A DNA stretch of 64,000 nucleotides from Morinoia aosen (taxonomy: Eukaryota; Arthropoda; Malacostraca; Amphipoda; Talitridae): assembly GCA_030386875.1 (NCBI GenBank), contig CM059567.1:80531130-80595129 (forward strand), in the 5' to 3' direction. The notes under the pieces were generated by a model, which ran no database searches, was not told the DNA's origin, and was given only the letters and a program-made list of their open reading frames with translations. Positions within the stretch are counted from its first letter, which is position 1. Every line of letters starts with the position of its first letter. The translations under genes and the position numbers were made by a program. Shown here one piece after another: positions 36,345 through 50,119 of this stretch.

Positions 36345-37317
36345 TTTTACCTTTTCCGTGTCTTCTTCGATGACAGGAATTTGGGTCAAATCTTCCGAGT
36401 GAATTCGATTTTTTCCGCGGGATTGTCCCGTGAGGTCATTTTTTTCAACACTTTAAATTCCTTGCTTGCCTGCATTCGCGTACCCGCAGGTTGGAACCAA
36501 GCTCCTATTTTGATATTTGCGCAGTCCAAAGGTCACCATTCAATCAATGGTCGCCTTTTCGTCGTCACGTTCTGGAAAATCTTAGGCATTTAGATGGAAT
36601 GAGCCCAATGATGTTCATCGATTGATCGCCCTTTCCGGAAGCACATCTGTCTAGTGAATGAATATTTTTGGCAATGATTGCGCAGGTTATCTCAGCTTGC
36701 GCCCTATGATGAGATCTTGGTGTTGGGCGCATCTTTTCCATGCGAGTGTACTCCGCTGAATACATTCGGTGCTGATATTTTTCGATGGACGATTCACGTC
36801 GAGCCTCGGAAATGAGCTCTTCGACTGTTATGATGCGCATGCAAGAGTGACAGCTCTGAGCAGCTGCCTGCTGTTCAATGGTCTCAAGGTTTTGGAAACT
36901 ACAGCCCTCCGAAAGTGTAGTCATTTGCGGCTGTGAACGTTCTTTTTGTTTACGGGAGTAGCGTGAGGCTGGGAGATGAAGCTCAGTTGTAGGTAACAGT
37001 TTTCCGAGCAAATCGATCGTGATCGTGAATTTCGATGAATGCATCGCACACTGATTGAATGAATCATCGTGAGCTGGTGTGCAGGCTCCTGCTCAAAGTG
37101 AGCATTTGTTCCAATCCTGAGCTGTTTGACGACGTTCCCTGCAATTGAAAGGTGTGACTTTGTTTTTTTTTCGCGCAATTTAGGACGTGGACTACAATCG
37201 ATAATACTGTTAGTTGAGCGTCGAGCATAGTGAAGCGGCGACATCATCGAGTATTGTTTTACTTGAAGATAAGTTGGTCAAATACGAATTCGTTCGTTCG
37301 ACATGGCAATCTTCCTC

Positions 37318-37436
37318 GCCAACGGCCATACCACGTTGAATGCACCGCTTCTCGTCCGATCAGCGAAGTTAAGCAACGTTGGGTCTGGTTAGTACTTGGA
37401 TGGGTGACCGCCTGGGAACACCAGATGCTGTTGGCT
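37318..37436 (+). rRNA. 5S ribosomal RNA, unit 32
   Basis: The gene matches the reference. The spacer carries the CGTGATGTC / TTCATCAC pair of unit 29. The second large block begins in this spacer or earlier. Confidence 0.97.
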
Positions 37437-38404
37437 TTTTACCTTTTCCGTGTCTTCTTCGATGACAGGAATTTGGGTCAAATCTTCCGAGTGAATTCGA
37501 TTTTTTCCGCGGGATTGTCCCGTGATGTCATTTTTTTCATCACTTTAAATTCCTTGCTTGCCTGCATTCGCGTACCCGCAGGTTGGAACCAAGCTCCTAT
37601 TTTGATATTTGCGCAGTCCAAAGGTCACCATTCAATGGTCGCCTTTTCGTCGTCACGTTCTGGAAAATCTTAGGCATTTAGATGGAATGAGCCCAATGAT
37701 GTTCATCGATTGATCGCCCTTTCCGGAAGCACATCTGTCTAGTGAATGAATATTTTTGGCAATGATTGCGCAGGTTATCTCAGCTTGCGCCCTATGATGA
37801 GATCTTGGTGTTGGGCGCATCTTTTCCATGCGAGTGTACTCCGCTGAATACATTCGGTGCTGATATTTTTCGATGGACGATTCACGTCGAGCCTCGGAAA
37901 TGAGCTCTTCGACTGTTATGATGCGCATGCAAGAGTGACAGCTGTGAGCAGCTGCCTGTTGTTCAATGGTCTCAAGATTTTGGAAACTACAGCCCTCCGA
38001 AAGTGTAGTCATTTGCGGCTGTGAACGTTCTTTTTGTTTACGGGAGAAGCGTGAGGCTGGGAGATGAAGCTCAGTTGTAGGTAACAGTTTTCCGAGCAAA
38101 TCGATCGTGATCGTGAATTTCGATGAATGCATCGCACACTGATTGAATGAATCATCGTGAGCTGGTGTGCAGGCTCCTGCTCAAAGTGAGCATTTGTTCC
38201 AATCCTGAGCTGTTTGACGACGTTCCCTGCAATTGGAAGGTGTGACTTGGTTTTTTTTCGCGCAATTTAGGACGTGGACTACAATCGATAATACTGTTAG
38301 TTGAGCGTCGAGCATAGTGAAGCGGCGACATCATCGAGTATTGTTTTACTTGAAGATAAGTTGGTCAAATACGAATTCGTTCGTTCGACATGGCAATCTT
38401 CCTC

Positions 38405-38523
38405 GCCAACGGCCATACCACGTTGAATGCACCGCTTCTCGTCCGATCAGCGAAGTTAAGCAACGTTGGGTCTGGTTAGTACTTGGATGGGTGACCGCCT
38501 GGGAACACCAGATGCTGTTGGCT
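38405..38523 (+). rRNA. 5S ribosomal RNA, unit 33
   Basis: The gene matches the reference. It is the counterpart of unit 1 at an offset of 37,732 bp, with the same spacer markers on both sides, including the 8-T tract upstream. Confidence 0.97.
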
Positions 38524-39492
38524 TTTTACCTTTTCCGTGTCTTCTTCGATGACAGGAATTTGGGTCAAATCTTCCGAGTGAATTCGATTTTTTCCGCGGG
38601 ATTGTCCCGTGAGGTCATTTTTTTCAACACTTTAAATTCCTTGCTTGCCTGCATTCGCGTACCCGCAGGTTGGAACCAAGCTCCTATTTTGATATTTGCG
38701 CAGTCCAAAGGTCACCATTCAATGGTCGCCTTTTCGTCGTCACGTTCTGGAAAATCTTAGGCATTTAGATAGAATGAGCCCAATGATGTTCATCGATTGA
38801 TCGCCCTTTCCGGAAGCACATCTGTCTAGTGAATGAATATTTTTGGCAATGATTGCGCAGGTTATCTCAGCTTGCGCCCTATGATGAGATCTTGGTGTTG
38901 GGCGCATCTTTTCCATGCGAGTGTACTCCGCTGAATACATTCGGTGCTGATATTTTTCGATGGACGATTCACGTCGAGCCTCGGAAATGAGCTCTTCGAC
39001 TGTTATGATGCGCATGCAAGAGTGACAGCTGTGAGCAGCTGCCTGCTGTTCAATGGTCTCAAGATTTTGGAAACTACAGCCCTCCGAAAGTGTAGTCATT
39101 TGCGGCTGTGAACGTTCTTTTTGTTTACGGGAGTAGCGTGAGGCTGGGAGATGAAGCTCAGTTGTAGGTAACAGTTTTCCGAGCAAATCGATCGTGATCG
39201 TGAATTTCGATGAATGCATCGCACACTGATTGAATGAATCATCGTGAGCTGGTGTGCAGGCTCCTGCTCAAAGTGAGCATTTGTTCCAATCCTGAGCTGT
39301 TTGACGACGTTCCCTGCAATTGAAAGGTGTGACTTTGTTTTTTTTTCGCGCAATTTAGGACGTGGACTACAATCGATAATACTGTTAGTTGAGCGTCGAG
39401 CATAGTGAAGCGGCGACATCATCGAGTATTGTTTTACTTGAAGATAAGTTGGTCAAATACGAATTCGTTCGTTCGACATGGCAATCTTCCTC

Positions 39493-39611
39493 GCCAACGG
39501 CCATACCACGTTGAATGCACCGCTTCTCGTCCGATCAGCGAAGTTAAGCAACGTTGGGTCTGGTTAGTACTTGGATGGGTGACCGCCTGGGAACACCAGA
39601 TGCTGTTGGCT
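39493..39611 (+). rRNA. 5S ribosomal RNA, unit 34
   Basis: The gene matches the reference. Counterpart of unit 2, with CCTGCTG instead of CCTGTTG in the spacer. Confidence 0.97.
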
Positions 39612-40476
39612 TTTTACCTTTTCCGTGTCTTCTTCGATGACAGGAATTTGGGTCAAATCTTCCGAGTGAATTCGATTTTTTCCGCGGGATTGTCCCGTGA
39701 GGTCATTTTTTTCAACACTTTAAATTCCTTGCTTGCCTGCATTCGCGTACCCGCAGGTTGGAACCAAGCTCCTATTTTGATATTTGCGCAGTCCAAAGGT
39801 CACCATTCAATGGTCGCCTTTTCGTCGTCACGTTCTGGAAAATCTTAGGCATTTAGATGGAATGAGCCCAATGATGTTCATCGATTGATCGCCCTTTCCG
39901 GAAGCACATCTGTCTAGTGAATGAATATTTTTGGCAATGATTGCGCAGGTTATCTCAGCTTGCGCCCTATGATGAGATCTTGGTGTTGGGCGCATCTTTT
40001 CCATGCGAGTGTACTCCGCTGAATACATTCGGTGCTGATATTTTTCGATGGACGATTCACGTCGAGCCTCGGAAATGAGCTCTTCGACTGTTATGATGCG
40101 CATGCAAGAGTGACAGCTGTGAGCAGCTGCCTGCTGTTCAATGGTCTCAAGATTTTGGAAACTACAGCCCTCCGAAAGTGTAGTCATTTGCGGCTGTGAA
40201 CGTTCTTTTTGTTTACGGGAGTAGCGTGAGGCTGGGAGATGAAGCTCAGTTGTAGGTAACAGTTTTCCGAGCAAATCGATCGTGATCGTGAATTTCGATG
40301 AATGCATCGCACACTGATTGAATGAATCATCGTGAGCTGGTGTGCAGGCTCCTGCTCAAAGTGAGCATTTGTTCCAATCCTGAGCTGTTTGACGACGTTC
40401 CCTGCAATTGAAAGGTGTGACTTTGTTTTTTTTTTCGCGCAATTTAGGACGTGGACTACAATCGATAATATTGTTA

Positions 40477-40884
40477 AGGCACCGCCACACCTTGCATTAT
40501 GTCAATGCTACTTGTAACTTTGTTCGTGTCGCAGAACAACCGCTGCGGCTTAACGAGCTTTTGGATGAGCGCGTGACAAAGCGCGGCAGTCAGTTGCATA
40601 TAAGCTTTGAGAGGAGGAGGACGTCAGACGACAATGTGCTCTGCAAAGCAGCTGCGCTCGGACTTTCGCGGAACACGCTTGCGAGACAACAGTGAGCGCT
40701 TGAGCGAGACAACCGTACTCAATGACTGCTTGGCTAGCACTGGCTCTGCTGTGCGGTGTCGTCTGGCTACGTGAATCAGGAGGGCTGGACTTTTGTTCAT
40801 GTGGCTGCCCGAGCGGTGAGAGAGCTCTGGGCAACTCGTCGGTGCGGCATGGAGTACTCGAAGTTGCAAGGTGTGGCGGTGCCT
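40477..40884. mobile_element. PIF/Harbinger-type MITE, copy 8
   Basis: Counterpart of copy 1 in the large duplication, with the same ATAATATTG flank. It lacks the private A of copy 1 (CCCGAGCGG here). Confidence 0.9.
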
Positions 40885-40992
40885 TTAGTTGAGCGTCGAG
40901 CATAGTGAAGCAGCGACATCATCGAGTATTGTTTTACTTGAAAATAAGTTGGTCAAATACGAATTCGTTCGTTCGACATGGCAATCTTCCTC

Positions 40993-41111
40993 GCCAACGG
41001 CCATACCACGTTGAATGCACCGCTTCTCGTCCGATCAGCGAAGTTAAGCAACGTTGGGTCTGGTTAGTACTTGGATGGGTGACCGCCTGGGAACACCAGA
41101 TGCTGTTGGCT
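40993..41111 (+). rRNA. 5S ribosomal RNA, unit 35 (downstream of MITE)
   Basis: The gene matches the reference. Counterpart of unit 3. The leader has a private GAAGCAGCG in place of GAAGCGGCG. Confidence 0.97.
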
Positions 41112-42080
41112 TTTTACCTTTTCCGTGTCTTCTTCGATGACAGGAATTTGGGTCAAATCTCCCGAGTGAATTCGATTTTTTCCGCGGGATTGTCCCGTGA
41201 GGTCATTTTTTTCAACACTTTAAATTCCTTGCTTGCCTGCATTCGCGTACCCGCAGGTTGGAACCAAGCTCCTATTTTGATATTTGCGCAGTCCAAAGGT
41301 CACCATTCAATGGTCGCCTTTTCGTCGTCACGTTCTGGAAAATCTTAGGCATTTAGATAGAATGAGCCCAATGATGTTCATCGATTGATCGCCCTTTCCG
41401 GAAGCACATCTGTCTAGTGAATGAATATTTTTGGCAATGATTGCGCAGGTTATCTCAGCTTGCGCCCTATGATGAGATCTTGGTGTTGGGCGCATCTTTT
41501 CCATGCGAGTGTACTCCGCTGAATACATTCGGTGCTGATATTTTTCGATGGACGATTCACGTCGAGCCTCGGAAATGAGCTCTTCGACTGTTATGATGCG
41601 CATGCAAGAGTGACAGCTGTGAGCAGCTGCCTGCTGTTCAATGGTCTCAAGATTTTGGAAACTACAGCCCTCCGAAAGTGTAGTCATTTGCGGCTGTGAA
41701 CGTTCTTTTTGTTTACGGGAGTAGCGTGAGGCTGGGAGATGAAGCTCAGTTGTAGGTAACAGTTTTCCGAGCAAATCGATCGTGATCGTGAATTTCGATG
41801 AATGCATCGCACACTGATTGAATGAATCATCGTGAGCTGGTGTGCAGGCTCCTGCTCAAAGTGAGCATTTGTTCCAATCCTGAGCTGTTTGACGACGTTC
41901 CCTGTAATTGAAAGGTGTGACTTTGTTTTTTTTTCGCGCAATTTAGGACGTGGACTACAATCGATAATACTGTTAGTTGAGCGTCGAGCATAGTGAAGCG
42001 GCGACATCATCGAGTATTGTTTTACTTGAAGATAAGTTGGTCAAATACGAATTCGTTCGTTCGACATGGCAATCTTCCTC

Positions 42081-42199
42081 GCCAACGGCCATACCACGTT
42101 GAATGCACCGCTTCTCGTCCGATCAGCGAAGTTAAGCAACGTTGGGTCTGGTTAGTACTTGGATGGGTGACCGCCTGGGAACACCAGATGCTGTTGGCT
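42081..42199 (+). rRNA. 5S ribosomal RNA, unit 36
   Basis: The gene matches the reference. Counterpart of unit 4, followed by a MITE. Confidence 0.97.
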
Positions 42200-43068
42200 T
42201 TTTACCTTTTCCGTGTCTTCTTCGATGACAGGAATTTGGGTCAAATCTTCCGAGTGAATTCGATTTTTTCCGCGGGATTGTCCCGTGAGGTCATTTTTTT
42301 CAACACTTTAAATTCCTTGCTTGCCTGCATTCGCGTACCCGCAGGTTGGAACCAAGCTCCTATTTTGATATTTGCGCAGTCCAAAGGTCACCATTCAATC
42401 AATGGTCGCCTTTTCGTCGTCACGTTCTGGAAAATCTTAGGCATTTAGATGGAATGAGCCCAATGATGTTCATCGATTGATCGCCCTTTCCGGAAGCACA
42501 TCTGTCTAGTGAATGAATATTTTTGGCAATGATTGCGCAGGTTATCTCAGCTTGCGCCCTATGATGAGATCTTGGTGTTGGGCGCATCTTTTCCATGCGA
42601 GTGTACTCCGCTGAATACATTCGGTGCTGATATTTTTCGATGGACGATTCACGTCGAGCCTCGGAAATGAGCTCTTCGACTGTTATGATGCGCATGCAAG
42701 AGTGACAGCTGTGAGCAGCTGCCTGCTGTTCAATGGTCTCAAGATTTTGGAAACTACAGCCCTCCGAAAGTGTAGTCATTTGCGGCTGTGAACGTTCTTT
42801 TTGTTTACGGGAGTAGCGTGAGGCTGGGAGATGAAGCTCAGTTGTAGGTAACAGTTTTCCGAGCAAATCGATCGTGATCGTGAATTTCGATGAATGCATC
42901 GCACACTGATTGAATGAATCATCGTGAGCTGGTGTGCAGGCTCCTGCTCAAAGTGAGCATTTGTTCCAATCCTGAGCTGTTTGACGACGTTCCCTGCAAT
43001 TGAAAGGTGTGACTTTGTTTTTTTTTTCGCGCAATTTAGGACGTGGACTACAATCGATAATATTGTTA

Positions 43069-43476
43069 AGGCACCGCCACACCTTGCATTATGTCAATGC
43101 TACTTGTAACTTTGTTCGTGTCGCAGAACAACCGCTGCGGCTTAACGAGCTTTTGGATGAGCGCGTGACAAAGCGCGGCAGTCAGTTGCATATAAGCTTT
43201 GAGAGGAGGAGGACGTCAGACGACAATGTGCTCTGCAAAGCAGCTGCGCTCGGACTTTCGCGGAACACGCTTGCGAGACAACAGTGAGCGCTTGAGCGAG
43301 ACAACCGTACTCAATGACTGCTTGGCTAGCACTGGCTCTGCTGTGCGGTGTCGTCTGGCTACGTGAATCAGGAGGGCTGGACTTTTGTTCATGTGGCTGC
43401 CCGAGCGGTGAGAGAGCTCTGGGCAACTCGTCGGTGCGGCATGGAATACTCGAAGTTGCAAGGTGTGGCGGTGCCT
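43069..43476. mobile_element. PIF/Harbinger-type MITE, copy 9
   Basis: Counterpart of copy 2, sharing its GGAATACT change (A at 43446) and ATAATATTG flank. Confidence 0.9.
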
Positions 43477-43584
43477 TTAGTTGAGCGTCGAGCATAGTGA
43501 AGCGGCGACATCATCGAGTATTGTTTTACTTGAAAATAAGTTGGTCAAATACGAATTCGTTCGTTCGACATGGCAATCTTCCTC

Positions 43585-43703
43585 GCCAACGGCCATACCA
43601 CGTTGAATGCACCGCTTCTCGTCCGATCAGCGAAGTTAAGCAACGTTGGGTCTGGTTAGTACTTGGATGGGTGACCGCCTGGGAACACCAGATGCTGTTG
43701 GCT
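43585..43703 (+). rRNA. 5S ribosomal RNA, unit 37 (downstream of MITE)
   Basis: The gene matches the reference. Counterpart of unit 5, sharing its CAGCTGTCTGCTG spacer change. Confidence 0.97.
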
Positions 43704-44672
43704 TTTTACCTTTTCCGTGTCTTCTTCGATGACAGGAATTTGGGTCAAATCTCCCGAGTGAATTCGATTTTTTCCGCGGGATTGTCCCGTGAGGTCATTT
43801 TTTTCAACACTTTAAATTCCTTGCTTGCCTGCATTCGCGTACCCGCAGGTTGGAACCAAGCTCCTATTTTGATATTTGCGCAGTCCAAAGGTCACCATTC
43901 AATGGTCGCCTTTTCGTCGTCACGTTCTGGAAAATCTTAGGCATTTAGATAGAATGAGCCCAATGATGTTCATCGATTGATCGCCCTTTCCGGAAGCACA
44001 TCTGTCTAGTGAATGAATATTTTTGGCAATGATTGCGCAGGTTATCTCAGCTTGCGCCCTATGATGAGATCTTGGTGTTGGGCGCATCTTTTCCATGCGA
44101 GTGTACTCCGCTGAATACATTCGGTGCTGATATTTTTCGATGGACGATTCACGTCGAGCCTCGGAAATGAGCTCTTCGACTGTTATGATGCGCATGCAAG
44201 AGTGACAGCTGTGAGCAGCTGTCTGCTGTTCAATGGTCTCAAGATTTTGGAAACTACAGCCCTCCGAAAGTGTAGTCATTTGCGGCTGTGAACGTTCTTT
44301 TTGTTTACGGGAGTAGCGTGAGGCTGGGAGATGAAGCTCAGTTGTAGGTAACAGTTTTCCGAGCAAATCGATCGTGATCGTGAATTTCGATGAATGCATC
44401 GCACACTGATTGAATGAATCATCGTGAGCTGGTGTGCAGGCTCCTGCTCAAAGTGAGCATTTGTTCCAATCCTGAGCTGTTTGACGACGTTCCCTGTAAT
44501 TGAAAGGTGTGACTTTGTTTTTTTTTCGCGCAATTTAGGACGTGGACTACAATCGATAATACTGTTAGTTGAGCGTCGAGCATAGTGAAGCGGCGACATC
44601 ATCGAGTATTGTTTTACTTGAAGATAAGTTGGTCAAATACGAATTCGTTCGTTCGACATGGCAATCTTCCTC

Positions 44673-44791
44673 GCCAACGGCCATACCACGTTGAATGCAC
44701 CGCTTCTCGTCCGATCAGCGAAGTTAAGCAACGTTGGGTCTGGTTAGTACTTGGATGGGTGACCGCCTGGGAACACCAGATGCTGTTGGCT
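44673..44791 (+). rRNA. 5S ribosomal RNA, unit 38
   Basis: The gene matches the reference. Counterpart of unit 6 (TCAATCAATGG, CAGCTCTGAG). Confidence 0.97.
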
Positions 44792-45764
44792 TTTTACCTT
44801 TTCCGTGTCTTCTTCGATGACAGGAATTTGGGTCAAATCTTCCGAGTGAATTCGATTTTTTCCGCGGGATTGTCCCGTGAGGTCATTTTTTTCAACACTT
44901 TAAATTCCTTGCTTGCCTGCATTCGCGTACCCGCAGGTTGGAACCAAGCTCCTATTTTGATATTTGCGCAGTCCAAAGGTCACCATTCAATCAATGGTCG
45001 CCTTTTCGTCGTCACGTTCTGGAAAATCTTAGGCATTTAGATGGAATGAGCCCAATGATGTTCATCGATTGATCGCCCTTTCCGGAAGCACATCTGTCTA
45101 GTGAATGAATATTTTTGGCAATGATTGCGCAGGTTATCTCAGCTTGCGCCCTATGATGAGATCTTGGTGTTGGGCGCATCTTTTCCATGCGAGTGTACTC
45201 CGCTGAATACATTCGGTGCTGATATTTTTCGATGGACGATTCACGTCGAGCCTCGGAAATGAGCTCTTCGACTGTTATGATGCGCATGCAAGAGTGACAG
45301 CTCTGAGCAGCTGCCTGCTGTTCAATGGTCTCAAGATTTTGGAAACTACAGCCCTCCGAAAGTGTAGTCATTTGCGGCTGTGAACGTTCTTTTTGTTTAC
45401 GGGAGTAGCGTGAGGCTGGGAGATGAAGCTCAGTTGTAGGTAACAGTTTTCCGAGCAAATCGATCGTGATCGTGAATTTCGATGAATGCATCGCACACTG
45501 ATTGAATGAATCATCGTGAGCTGGTGTGCAGGCTCCTGCTCAAAGTGAGCATTTGTTCCAATCCTGAGCTGTTTGACGACGTTCCCTGCAATTGAAAGGT
45601 GTGACTTTGTTTTTTTTTCGCGCAATTTAGGACGTGGACTACAATCGATAATACTGTTAGTTGAGCGTCGAGCATAGTGAAGCGGCGACATCATCGAGTA
45701 TTGTTTTACTTGAAGATAAGTTGGTCAAATACGAATTCGTTCGTTCGACATGGCAATCTTCCTC

Positions 45765-45883
45765 GCCAACGGCCATACCACGTTGAATGCACCGCTTCTC
45801 GTCCGATCAGCGAAGTTAAGCAACGTTGGGTCTGGTTAGTACTTAGATGGGTGACCGCCTGGGAACACCAGATGCTGTTGGCT
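45765..45883 (+). rRNA. 5S ribosomal RNA, unit 39 (G81A variant)
   Basis: C-box G81A at 45845. Counterpart of unit 7, sharing TTTGAAGACG in the spacer. Confidence 0.95.
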
Positions 45884-46852
45884 TTTTACCTTTTCCGTGT
45901 CTTCTTCGATGACAGGAATTTGGGTCAAATCTCCCGAGTGAATTCGATTTTTTCCGCGGGATTGTCCCGTGAGGTCATTTTTTTCAACACTTTAAATTCC
46001 TTGCTTGCCTGCATTCGCGTACCCGCAGGTTGGAACCAAGCTCCTATTTTGATATTTGCGCAGTCCAAAGGTCACCATTCAATGGTCGCCTTTTCGTCGT
46101 CACGTTCTGGAAAATCTTAGGCATTTAGATGGAATGAGCCCAATGATGTTCATCGATTGATCGCCCTTTCCGGAAGCACATCTGTCTAGTGAATGAATAT
46201 TTTTGGCAATGATTGCGCAGGTTATCTCAGCTTGCGCCCTATGATGAGATCTTGGTGTTGGGCGCATCTTTTCCATGCGAGTGTACTCCGCTGAATACAT
46301 TCGGTGCTGATATTTTTCGATGGACGATTCACGTCGAGCCTCGGAAATGAGCTCTTCGACTGTTATGATGCGCATGCAAGAGTGACAGCTGTGAGCAGCT
46401 GCCTGCTGTTCAATGGTCTCAAGATTTTGGAAACTACAGCCCTCCGAAAGTGTAGTCATTTGCGGCTGTGAACGTTCTTTTTGTTTACGGGAGTAGCGTG
46501 AGGCTGGGAGATGAAGCTCAGTTGTAGGTAACAGTTTTCCGAGCAAATCGATCGTGATCGTGAATTTCGATGAATGCATCGCACACTGATTGAATGAATC
46601 ATCGTGAGCTGGTGTGCAGGCTCCTGCTCAAAGTGAGCATTTGTTCCAATCCTGAGCTGTTTGAAGACGTTCCCTGCAATTGAAAGGTGTGACTTTGTTT
46701 TTTTTTCGCGCAATTTAGGACGTGGACTACAATCGATAATACTGTTAGTTGAGCGTCGAGCATAGTGAAGCGGCGACATCATCGAGTATTGTTTTACTTG
46801 AAGATAAGTTGGTCAAATACGAATTCGTTCGTTCGACATGGCAATCTTCCTC

Positions 46853-46971
46853 GCCAACGGCCATACCACGTTGAATGCACCGCTTCTCGTCCGATCAGCG
46901 AAGTTAAGCAACGTTGGGTCTGGTTAGTACTTGGATGGGTGACCGCCTGGGAACACCAGATGCTGTTGGCT
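46853..46971 (+). rRNA. 5S ribosomal RNA, unit 40
   Basis: The gene matches the reference. Counterpart of unit 8, with a private GGAAAGTCTTAGG in the spacer. The offset to the first block drops by 1 bp in the poly-T tract just upstream. Confidence 0.97.
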
Positions 46972-47944
46972 TTTTACCTTTTCCGTGTCTTCTTCGATGA
47001 CAGGAATTTGGGTCAAATCTTCCGAGTGAATTCGATTTTTTCCGCGGGATTGTCCCGTGAGGTCATTTTTTTCAACACTTTAAATTCCTTGCTTGCCTGC
47101 ATTCGCGTACCCGCAGGTTGGAACCAAGCTCCTATTTTGATATTTGCGCAGTCCAAAGGTCACCATTCAATCAATGGTCGCCTTTTCGTCGTCACGTTCT
47201 GGAAAGTCTTAGGCATTTAGATGGAATGAGCCCAATGATGTTCATCGATTGATCGCCCTTTCCGGAAGCACATCTGTCTAGTGAATGAATATTTTTGGCA
47301 ATGATTGCGCAGGTTATCTCAGCTTGCGCCCTATGATGAGATCTTGGTGTTGGGCGCATCTTTTCCATGCGAGTGTACTCCGCTGAATACATTCGGTGCT
47401 GATATTTTTCGATGGACGATTCACGTCGAGCCTCGGAAATGAGCTCTTCGACTGTTATGATGCGCATGCAAGAGTGACAGCTCTGAGCAGCTGCCTGCTG
47501 TTCAATGGTCTCAAGGTTTTGGAAACTACAGCCCTCCGAAAGTGTAGTCATTTGCGGCTGTGAACGTTCTTTTTGTTTACGGGAGTAGCGTGAGGCTGGG
47601 AGATGAAGCTCAGTTGTAGGTAACAGTTTTCCGAGCAAATCGATCGTGATCGTGAATTTCGATGAATGCATCGCACACTGATTGAATGAATCATCGTGAG
47701 CTGGTGTGCAGGCTCCTGCTCAAAGTGAGCATTTGTTCCAATCCTGAGCTGTTTGACGACGTTCCCTGCAATTGAAAGGTGTGACTTTGTTTTTTTTTCG
47801 CGCAATTTAGGACGTGGACTACAATCGATAATACTGTTAGTTGAGCGTCGAGCATAGTGAAGCGGCGACATCATCGAGTATTGTTTTACTTGAAGATAAG
47901 TTGGTCAAATACGAATTCGTTCGTTCGACATGGCAATCTTCCTC

Positions 47945-48063
47945 GCCAACGGCCATACCACGTTGAATGCACCGCTTCTCGTCCGATCAGCGAAGTTAAG
48001 CAACGTTGGGTCTGGTTAGTACTTGGATGGGTGACCGCCTGGGAACACCAGATGCTGTTGGCT
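47945..48063 (+). rRNA. 5S ribosomal RNA, unit 41
   Basis: The gene matches the reference. Counterpart of unit 9. The second T run after the gene is interrupted (CCTTATCCG), but the first T5 run is intact. Confidence 0.97.
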
Positions 48064-49032
48064 TTTTACCTTATCCGTGTCTTCTTCGATGACAGGAATT
48101 TGGGTCAAATCTTCCGAGTGAATTCGATTTTTTCCGCGGGATTGTCCCGTGAGGTCATTTTTTTCAACACTTTAAATTCCTTGCTTGCCTGCATTCGCGT
48201 ACCCGCAGGTTGGAACCAAGCTCCTATTTTGATATTTGCGCAGTCCAAAGGTCACCATTCAATGGTCGCCTTTTCGTCGTCACGTTCTGGAAAATCTTAG
48301 GCATTTAGATGGAATGAGCCCAATGATGTTCATCGATTGATCGCCCTTTCCGGAAGCACATCTGTCTAGTGAATGAATATTTTTGGCAATGATTGCGCAG
48401 GTTATCTCAGCTTGCGCCCTATGATGAGATCTTGGTGTTGGGCGCATCTTTTCCATGCGAGTGTACTCCGCTGAATACATTCGGTGCTGATATTTTTCGA
48501 TGGACGATTCACGTCGAGCCTCGGAAATGAGCTCTTCGACTGTTATGATGCGCATGCAAGAGTGACAGCTGTGAGCAGCTGCCTGTTGTTCAATGGTCTC
48601 AAGATTTTGGAAACTACAGCCCTCCGAAAGTGTAGTCATTTGCGGCTGTGAACGTTCTTTTTGTTTACGGGAGAAGCGTGAGGCTGGGAGATGAAGCTCA
48701 GTTGTAGGTAACAGTTTTCCGAGCAAATCGATCGTGATCGTGAATTTCGATGAATGCATCGCACACTGATTGAATGAATCATCGTGAGCTGGTGTGCAGG
48801 CTCCTGCTCAAAGTGAGCATTTGTTCCAATCCTGAGCTGTTTGACGACGTTCCCTGCAATTGGAAGGTGTGACTTGGTTTTTTTTTCGCGCAATTTAGGA
48901 CGTGGACTACAATCGATAATACTGTTAGTTGAGCGTCGAGCATAGTGAAGCGGCGACATCATCGAGTATTGTTTTACTTGAAGATAAGTTGGTCAAATAC
49001 GAATTCGTTCGTTCGACATGGCAATCTTCCTC

Positions 49033-49151
49033 GCCAACGGCCATACCACGTTGAATGCACCGCTTCTCGTCCGATCAGCGAAGTTAAGCAACGTTGGGTC
49101 TGGTTAGTACTTGGATGGGTGACCGCCTGGGAACACCAGATGCTGTTGGCT
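49033..49151 (+). rRNA. 5S ribosomal RNA, unit 42
   Basis: The gene matches the reference. Counterpart of unit 10, with AAGTGATCATTTG and a long poly-T tract. Confidence 0.97.
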
Positions 49152-50119
49152 TTTTACCTTTTCCGTGTCTTCTTCGATGACAGGAATTTGGGTCAAATCT
49201 TCCGAGTGAATTCGATTTTTTCCGCGGGATTGTCCCGTGAGGTCATTTTTTTCAACACTTTAAATTCCTTGCTTGCCTGCATTCGCGTACCCGCAGGTTG
49301 GAACCAAGCTCCTATTTTGATATTTGCGCAGTCCAAAGGTCACCATTCAATGGTCGCCTTTTCGTCGTCACGTTCTGGAAAATCTTAGGCATTTAGATGG
49401 AATGAGCCCAATGATGTTCATCGATTGATCGCCCTTTCCGGAAGCACATCTGTCTAGTGAATGAATATTTTTGGCAATGATTGCGCAGGTTATCTCAGCT
49501 TGCGCCCTATGATGAGATCTTGGTGTTGGGCGCATCTTTTCCATGCGAGTGTACTCCGCTGAATACATTCGGTGCTGATATTTTTCGATGGACGATTCAC
49601 GTCGAGCCTCGGAAATGAGCTCTTCGACTGTTATGATGCGCATGCAAGAGTGACAGCTGTGAGCAGCTGCCTGCTGTTCAATGGTCTCAAGATTTTGGAA
49701 ACTACAGCCCTCCGAAAGTGTAGTCATTTGCGGCTGTGAACGTTCTTTTTGTTTACGGGAGTAGCGTGAGGCTGGGAGATGAAGCTCAGTTGTAGGTAAC
49801 AGTTTTCCGAGCAAATCGATCGTGATCGTGAATTTCGATGAATGCATCGCACACTGATTGAATGAATCATCGTGAGCTGGTGTGCAGGCTCCTGCTCAAA
49901 GTGATCATTTGTTCCAATCCTGAGCTGTTTGACGACGTTCCCTGCAATTGAAAGGTGTGACTTTGTTTTTTTTTTTCGCGCAATTTAGGACGTGGACTAC
50001 AATCGATAATACTGTTAGTTGAGCGTCGAGCATAGTGAAGCGGCGACATCGAGTATTGTTTTACTTGAAGATAAGTTGGTCAAATACGAATTCGTTCGTT
50101 CGACATGGCAATCTTCCTC

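Larger units (their letters stand above)
30781..40584. repeat. Three-unit higher-order repeat (units 26-28, 29-31, 32-34)
   Basis: Unit types cycle with a period of three units, about 3,268 bp: CCTGTTG/GAGAAGCG, then TTAGATAG, then TCAATCAATGG/CAGCTCTGAG. The first two cycles are complete; the third diverges in the spacer of unit 34. CGTGATGTC occurs only in units 29 and 32, so the second and third cycles are the more recent copies. Confidence 0.85.
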
